Source: a virus
Length of the DNA stretch: 54,170 nucleotides
Direction: 5' to 3' (one strand)
Virus record (IMG/VR): IMGVR_UViG_3300030098_002069
Span: 19,072-73,241 of that record
Position 1 is the stretch's first letter. The number at the start of each line of letters is the position of its first letter. The notes beneath the pieces are model-generated. The model was not told where the DNA came from. It saw only the letters and a program-made list of their open reading frames with translations, and searched no databases. Shown in pieces: positions 50,076 to 54,170 of this stretch. Both the position numbers and the translations under genes were made by a program.

Positions 50076-50382
50076 TTACTCTTGATAAACTTCCTTTTAT
50101 TTCTGATACTTGGTTATCTAGATCATTTATTTCTTTATTTAATGCGTCAAACTTTCTATCAAGCTTATCATCTGAATGATTCCATCTATTTATAAGCTTA
50201 ATAACCATACCTTCCATATTTTCTAAGGTTTCAGATTGTCCTTTATTTTCTATTTCTAAATCTTTTAATGCAGATGCTTGCTCATTACCTCTCTTATTCA
50301 TGGAGTACACCATAAAAACAAACATAGCACCAACCACTCCTATCATACCTGCTTCTGAGTATATTGCTAAAAAATCAACCAT
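50062..50382 (-). CDS. membrane-anchored coiled-coil protein (right copy)
   Basis: 106 residues, paralogue of 1550-1870: the coiled-coil half (ENKGQSETLENMEGMVIKL, RWNHSDDKLDRKFD, NDLDNQVSEIKG) is almost identical, while the membrane half (about 10-28) differs. One-base overlap with the 88-aa gene. Confidence 0.65.
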   Translation of the reverse strand: MVDFLAIYSEAGMIGVVGAMFVFMVYSMNKRGNEQASALKDLEIENKGQSETLENMEGMVIKLINRWNHSDDKLDRKFDALNKEINDLDNQVSEIKGSLSRVNGKQ

Positions 50383-50648
50383 TATTTACTTTTCATTGTT
50401 AAGTCAATATAAACTTTCAAATCAGACTTAATTTCTGCGTTCCACTTTTTTATCTTACCAAGTTCATTCATAATAATATCCATACGGTGCTGCAAGTTTT
50501 CGTGTTTTTCATCAAATCTTTTTAAGGTATCTTCTACCTTTTCTTTTAAGATAAATCTTACTACGCTATATAATGCAAAAGCTAAACCAACACTAAGAGA
50601 AATTGGAAATCCTAATTCTTGTATTAATGTTATAACCTCAGAAGTCAT
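50382..50648 (-). CDS. membrane-anchored coiled-coil protein (right copy)
   Basis: 88 residues, paralogue of 2059-2325 with about six substitutions. Transmembrane helix near 14-33 and an unchanged coiled coil. Four-base overlap with the 112-aa gene. Confidence 0.7.
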   Translation of the reverse strand: MTSEVITLIQELGFPISLSVGLAFALYSVVRFILKEKVEDTLKRFDEKHENLQHRMDIIMNELGKIKKWNAEIKSDLKVYIDLTMKSK

Positions 50649-50983
50649 TTCTTTTTTCTTTTCCAGCTAAATGGATTTAGATTTAATTCTTTTTCAAAGA
50701 ACGATATACGCTCTTCCATAGCTTCTCTTTCTTTTTGTTCTTCTTTCATGTGCTTATCGACAAGCTCTGTAATTCTGGTATCAGCAAGTTCCATTCCTCG
50801 CTCAAGTTCTGCAAGTCTATTTTCAATTCGTAAGTAGCCCAGCACAATAAAAGCAACTGCCACGATAATTTGCCCAAGCCACTTAATATTAAGACTAATA
50901 CGAAAGTTATCATCAATCTTTGCCATTCCATATGACCTGTATGTCTTAGGCTTTTCACTCACTTCTTCTTTACTTTTTCCCAA
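50645..50983 (-). CDS. inner-membrane spanin-like coiled-coil protein (right copy)
   Basis: 112 residues, paralogue of 2378-2719 (shared EVSEKPKT.RSY, NIKWLGQ, ELNLNP.SW). Transmembrane helix at about 36-54, then coiled coil and basic tail. The start overlaps the lipoprotein gene by 25 bases. A spanin-like pair is suggested as in the left module. Confidence 0.6.
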   Translation of the reverse strand: MGKSKEEVSEKPKTYRSYGMAKIDDNFRISLNIKWLGQIIVAVAFIVLGYLRIENRLAELERGMELADTRITELVDKHMKEEQKEREAMEERISFFEKELNLNPFSWKRKKK

Positions 50984-51234
50984 CGCTCATGCCTATGACA
51001 CCAATTATCACCAACTAATATTCCCCCTTGAATAGTCGTTCTTATATACCAATGCTTTGTACTGTCTTGATCTGTTATAATCATAAAGTCTGTCTTAATA
51101 GAATCTGTTGGAGAAATATCTACTCCAGCTATTGCCCACCCCCCATTACAACTAGATAAAGTCATTACAATGAGAAGAATACTAATAAGCATTAGTAACC
51201 AACCACCTAGTAATATTTTTTCATTCTTTTTCAA
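50959..51234 (-). CDS. small lipoprotein, outer-spanin-like (right copy)
   Basis: 91 residues with a hydrophobic leader ending TLSSC, a good lipobox with Cys near residue 29, and a mature part including DFMIITDQDSTKHWYI shared with the left copy. Signal-peptidase-II processing and outer-membrane anchoring are likely. Four-base overlap with the pilin-like gene. Confidence 0.65.
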   Translation of the reverse strand: MKKNEKILLGGWLLMLISILLIVMTLSSCNGGWAIAGVDISPTDSIKTDFMIITDQDSTKHWYIRTTIQGGILVGDNWCHRHERWEKVKKK

Positions 51235-51776
51235 GGCTTATAATATTTATAAAAATCTTCAGGGTTTTCTTTATCTATCACTACAAAGATTGGAGATACA
51301 ATACTATTCCCAGTCCCAGAACCGCCAATAATGGCATATTGATAACCACCATCTTGGTAAGGAGATTTGATGGTATCATTGTCAAACAAGTGTAAAAAAC
51401 TCGTGTCATCAAATACTGGTACAAATTCTGCATCTGCTAATTCTTCTATTTCGATTCTTCTGTTGTTATTGTCATCTACTAAAACTCCAATACTGCTTGT
51501 TCTATGTACCTGACTGGGAAACCTTCCCATACCATTTACTTCAACTTGTTGGTTGTACCACATGGAAGATGCTTTAGTAATCTTTTCAAGATTGGCTCTT
51601 GTTTGTTTTGCTTTAGCACCTTCACCGATACGACTAAAAGCAGGAGCTGCGGTAGTAGCCAAAGTAGCCATGATAGCCATTGTAACAGCAAATTCTGCAA
51701 GACTATTACCCTTGTTATTGCAAATACAAAAAAAGATACAGGCACATTTTTTATTCAATTTCTGTAGTCCACTCAC
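51231..51776 (-). CDS. type IV pilin-like protein
   Basis: 181 residues. The N-terminus reads a basic leader, then G23 followed by N24-S-L-A-E28-F-A-V and a hydrophobic helix (MAIMATLATTAAPAF). This is the prepilin-peptidase cleavage pattern with Glu at +5. The rest is a short globular domain with Asp/Asn-rich stretches. Absent from the left module. Overlaps the 141-aa gene by 26 bases. It may mimic or block host pili, or be a co-opted structural protein. The pilin motif is clear; the role is open. Confidence 0.7.
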   Translation of the reverse strand: MSGLQKLNKKCACIFFCICNNKGNSLAEFAVTMAIMATLATTAAPAFSRIGEGAKAKQTRANLEKITKASSMWYNQQVEVNGMGRFPSQVHRTSSIGVLVDDNNNRRIEIEELADAEFVPVFDDTSFLHLFDNDTIKSPYQDGGYQYAIIGGSGTGNSIVSPIFVVIDKENPEDFYKYYKP

Positions 51777-52176
51777 TTTTAGCTAATTCAGTCATAATCT
51801 GTGCATGAGAGTATTTAGTATAAGAACTAAATACATCTGGATCATTATCTGGATCGTTATCACAAGCAAACTTCAATAGTGCTTTAGAACTATCTCCATC
51901 ATCTCCATTGTTCTTACGCAATGTTTCTTTACCAGATTGTATCGCATTATCTATTAACGCATTCGATACAGGAATAGCTTCTAATAGCTCTGATTTGCTC
52001 ATAGAGCCTGTATAATCATAACCATAACTATCCATCCATGTTTTTATCTGTGCGACTGTATTTGAGTCTGTTGGAGCATCTGCTGAATCAATATCTGCTA
52101 CAGGCACAATTAAGTATGCCCTACCTGCCCAACGACCACTATAGTCATCAGACCATCTATTTGTTTCTTCACTCAT
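51751..52176 (-). CDS. conserved hypothetical with HeH/LEM-like insert (right copy)
   Basis: 141 residues, paralogue of 2981-3307. Residues 38-68 (NTVAQIKTWMDSYGYDYTG, SMSKSELLEAI) have the helix-extended-loop-helix pattern of phage HeH/LEM domains, which bind DNA or partners. The rest is almost identical to the left copy. It follows the LamG gene as in the left module. Confidence 0.65.
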   Translation of the reverse strand: MSEETNRWSDDYSGRWAGRAYLIVPVADIDSADAPTDSNTVAQIKTWMDSYGYDYTGSMSKSELLEAIPVSNALIDNAIQSGKETLRKNNGDDGDSSKALLKFACDNDPDNDPDVFSSYTKYSHAQIMTELAKSEWTTEIE

Positions 52177-52188
52177 ATTATTTTCCTT

Positions 52189-54170
52189 TTATTTAACATC
52201 TGTACTTCTATTGGTATCACCTTTGCTATAGCCACTACTTGGATTAGCGTTTGGTGGTGATTTTAAGTCTCCTGTGGCACTACCAGAAGTTGTACCATGT
52301 ACGCTATTACCACTTCTATCGTATATAGTGCTATCTGTGTCTGCAAGACCTGTAATAGCATCCAATGCTCCAAAAGCGTAGTAATTTTTTAAATTGTCAC
52401 CATAGCTATCTAATAGATTAGAATGTCTATTTGCGTTGTATATTGCAGATATTTCTGATGCAATTAATTCCTTATTATGTATAGCAAAATTAGAAAAACT
52501 GGCATCGATCCAATAACTACCAGAGAAATATGTTCCTATCTGATTATATGTCCAAGTTTGGTCATAAGCACCTGCTGAAGATTTATCCTCTGTATCTGTT
52601 AAAGAGCCATTGACATAACATTTAAATATTTTTGCGTTTCTTGTAATTGCAAAATGAAACCACTCACTATGTGGTGGGTTAGAATTTGAAAATTCAATAG
52701 CAGTTAGACCTTGAAAGTCGATTGCCAAATCTTTTGTAGTTTGAGTTATAAATAAGTAATTTAATTTAGTACCAGAATTAGAATCACCAAAAAATACTTT
52801 TAAATCTTCATCTGCTCTATTCATCCACCCACTTATAGTAAAATCTCCTGTTAAAGATTGTTGACTTGATAAAGTTACTTTTGCATCTACTCCATCCAAA
52901 TCTAAAAAGTTATACGGACTTGAGTTCCCGACCAAAAAGGATTGGTCTGGCAGAACTGATGAATAAGTTAAGTTATCTGTAGCCATCGAGGTCATTGTGC
53001 CGACATTGCCTTTTACTTCCTTGAAAGATATATCATCAAGGTATTGGGTTACTCCATTTGTTCCTTGTTGGAAATAAATATTAGAAGATGCACCTCCACC
53101 TAAAATAAGGACATACCTTATAATATTTACCCATTTACCCGATGCTATAGTTATAGTTTCATCCATATTCCACCCAGAACCACCACCCCGTATTATTTTA
53201 ACTCTTATATCTGTATCAGATGGAGAATAAACCATAAAATTTAATTTATATAGCTTACTAATTGTTGTATTAAAGGTACTTGAACCGACAATATATCCAT
53301 CTGTACTTGTAGTTGTAAATTTTCTTGATGTAGTTCCACTAAAGGCATAATCAGTAGATTCTGAAGTTGTTGCATTTACTCCTGTCCAAGAAGTAGGAGC
53401 TAATTCTGCTCCTAAAGTGGGGTTAGCTACATCAATTATGGCAGGGTAAGTGTCACTTACTTCTGATTGGAGGACTGGTTTAATAGTAAAATTACTTATA
53501 TTGCCTACAAAACTTGATGATTGAATATAAAAATAGGCATTGCCAGATTGTGTTTTATAAAATGTGTAGCTCCCTGTAGTTGACATAGAAGCTGTATTCC
53601 CAGTATTTCCCACTAAGAAATTAAATGAACCAGAAACAGCAACTACATCTAAAGTTATTTTATATAATTGACCAGAACTTAGAGAACTTTGATATGTGTA
53701 AATAGTTCCAGTTGTATCAAATTCTAACCTATTTAATGATGTATTAATTTCAACACCAGTACCTAAAGACCAATCACCACCTGAACTAAAATCTGTATTA
53801 GAAAGTGGAGTACCACCCAACTCTTCTGTACTATTCTCAAATGCACCCATGTCATAACCTGCAACCATTTGCTGTACTATGTCATCTACTGCACCATTTG
53901 TGATCGTACCATCATTTGAGTTAGAACTTGAATCTGCTATGGTAGGATAAACTGCACTTGTGTCATCGCCCATTAACCATAACCCTACTAATCCTGTATC
54001 AGCACTTGGGTTGTGTGTAATACCTTTTTGGTATTGAGCGTAAATAAAATCAGCATCTTTAGCATCTGAATAAATTGCTACAGAACTTATAGAGCCTGTT
54101 AAGTTACTCCACCCACTTGCTCCACCGATTTGAAACACATTACTTGAATAGGTTATAGAATCAGTATAAG
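52189..54170 (-). CDS. second LamG receptor-binding protein, 5' truncated by window edge
   Basis: The frame is open to the end of the window; an apparent start near 54138 is only the GTG codon of a conserved valine. It matches the 1182-aa LamG protein from about residue 500 to the end. Shared blocks (DTGLVGLWLMGDD, DTYPA.IDVANPTLGAEL, GNVGTMTSMATDNLTYSS, the GDLKSPPNA tail) flank different binding cassettes, including a new LamG domain (about 52430-52910). It probably recognises a different or altered receptor. Confidence 0.75.
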   Translation of the reverse strand, partial: YTDSITYSSNVFQIGGASGWSNLTGSISSVAIYSDAKDADFIYAQYQKGITHNPSADTGLVGLWLMGDDTSAVYPTIADSSSNSNDGTITNGAVDDIVQQMVAGYDMGAFENSTEELGGTPLSNTDFSSGGDWSLGTGVEINTSLNRLEFDTTGTIYTYQSSLSSGQLYKITLDVVAVSGSFNFLVGNTGNTASMSTTGSYTFYKTQSGNAYFYIQSSSFVGNISNFTIKPVLQSEVSDTYPAIIDVANPTLGAELAPTSWTGVNATTSESTDYAFSGTTSRKFTTTSTDGYIVGSSTFNTTISKLYKLNFMVYSPSDTDIRVKIIRGGGSGWNMDETITIASGKWVNIIRYVLILGGGASSNIYFQQGTNGVTQYLDDISFKEVKGNVGTMTSMATDNLTYSSVLPDQSFLVGNSSPYNFLDLDGVDAKVTLSSQQSLTGDFTISGWMNRADEDLKVFFGDSNSGTKLNYLFITQTTKDLAIDFQGLTAIEFSNSNPPHSEWFHFAITRNAKIFKCYVNGSLTDTEDKSSAGAYDQTWTYNQIGTYFSGSYWIDASFSNFAIHNKELIASEISAIYNANRHSNLLDSYGDNLKNYYAFGALDAITGLADTDSTIYDRSGNSVHGTTSGSATGDLKSPPNANPSSGYSKGDTNRSTDVK

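Noticed and set aside
1-54170. Direct terminal repeat proving circularity
   Set aside because: The first bases do not occur at the end. The similarity at the right end is to an internal paralogue at about 5.0-5.35 kb, with several mismatches.

Overview
This window is most of the genome of a tailed bacteriophage (Caudoviricetes) with a podovirus-like structural set: large terminase, P22-like portal, scaffold, HK97-type capsid candidate, a 1004-residue tail protein and an ejection-protein block. There is no integrase, repressor, tail tube, tape measure or DNA polymerase, so it looks lytic, short-tailed and dependent on the host replicative polymerase. The DNA is AT-rich. Strong Shine-Dalgarno sequences (AGGAG) precede most early genes. 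Lipobox-bearing, spanin-like proteins and a type IV pilin-like protein point to a Gram-negative host. The style (LamG receptor-binding proteins, MPKGKGTYGS-type small basic protein) resembles uncultivated marine phages, but the host cannot be named from sequence.

Layout. (1) 1-17.3 kb, minus strand, read right to left: small-terminase candidate, large terminase, portal, scaffold, major capsid, decoration and adaptor proteins, a 1182-residue four-LamG receptor-binding protein, then a ladder of small membrane/coiled-coil proteins ending in a lysozyme-like protein. (2) 17.3-32.8 kb, plus strand: early genes. The first 4.5 kb is a chain of small units, each a short ORF or structured non-coding RNA closed by a hairpin and followed by a recurring motif close to TTCCTTTATTTCTG. 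Then come DUF932, a DUF1071-type annealing protein, a putative SSB, an AEP primase fused to a RecA-type helicase, an Hjc-like resolvase, many short ORFs and a ParB-like protein. (3) 32.8-54.2 kb, minus strand: an HExxH protein, a 3028-residue virion protein, ejection proteins, tail protein, metallophosphoesterase, M15 peptidase, a second copy of the small-membrane-protein ladder, a pilin-like protein and a second LamG protein cut by the window edge.

The two ends carry a duplicated module (LamG protein, 108/141-aa protein, lipoprotein, membrane-coiled-coil series, murein hydrolase). The simplest reading is a circular map in which both copies lie in tandem in one minus-strand late transcription unit. 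The sequence would then break where the second LamG gene becomes near-identical to the first.

The most notable object is the 3028-residue protein. It carries an RNA-polymerase-like double-psi beta-barrel signature (RTP followed by DKDSD), a complete AlkB dioxygenase domain and an N-terminal domain shared with its neighbour. A packaged polymerase would fit the compact early units with a repeated promoter-like motif. That link is inference.
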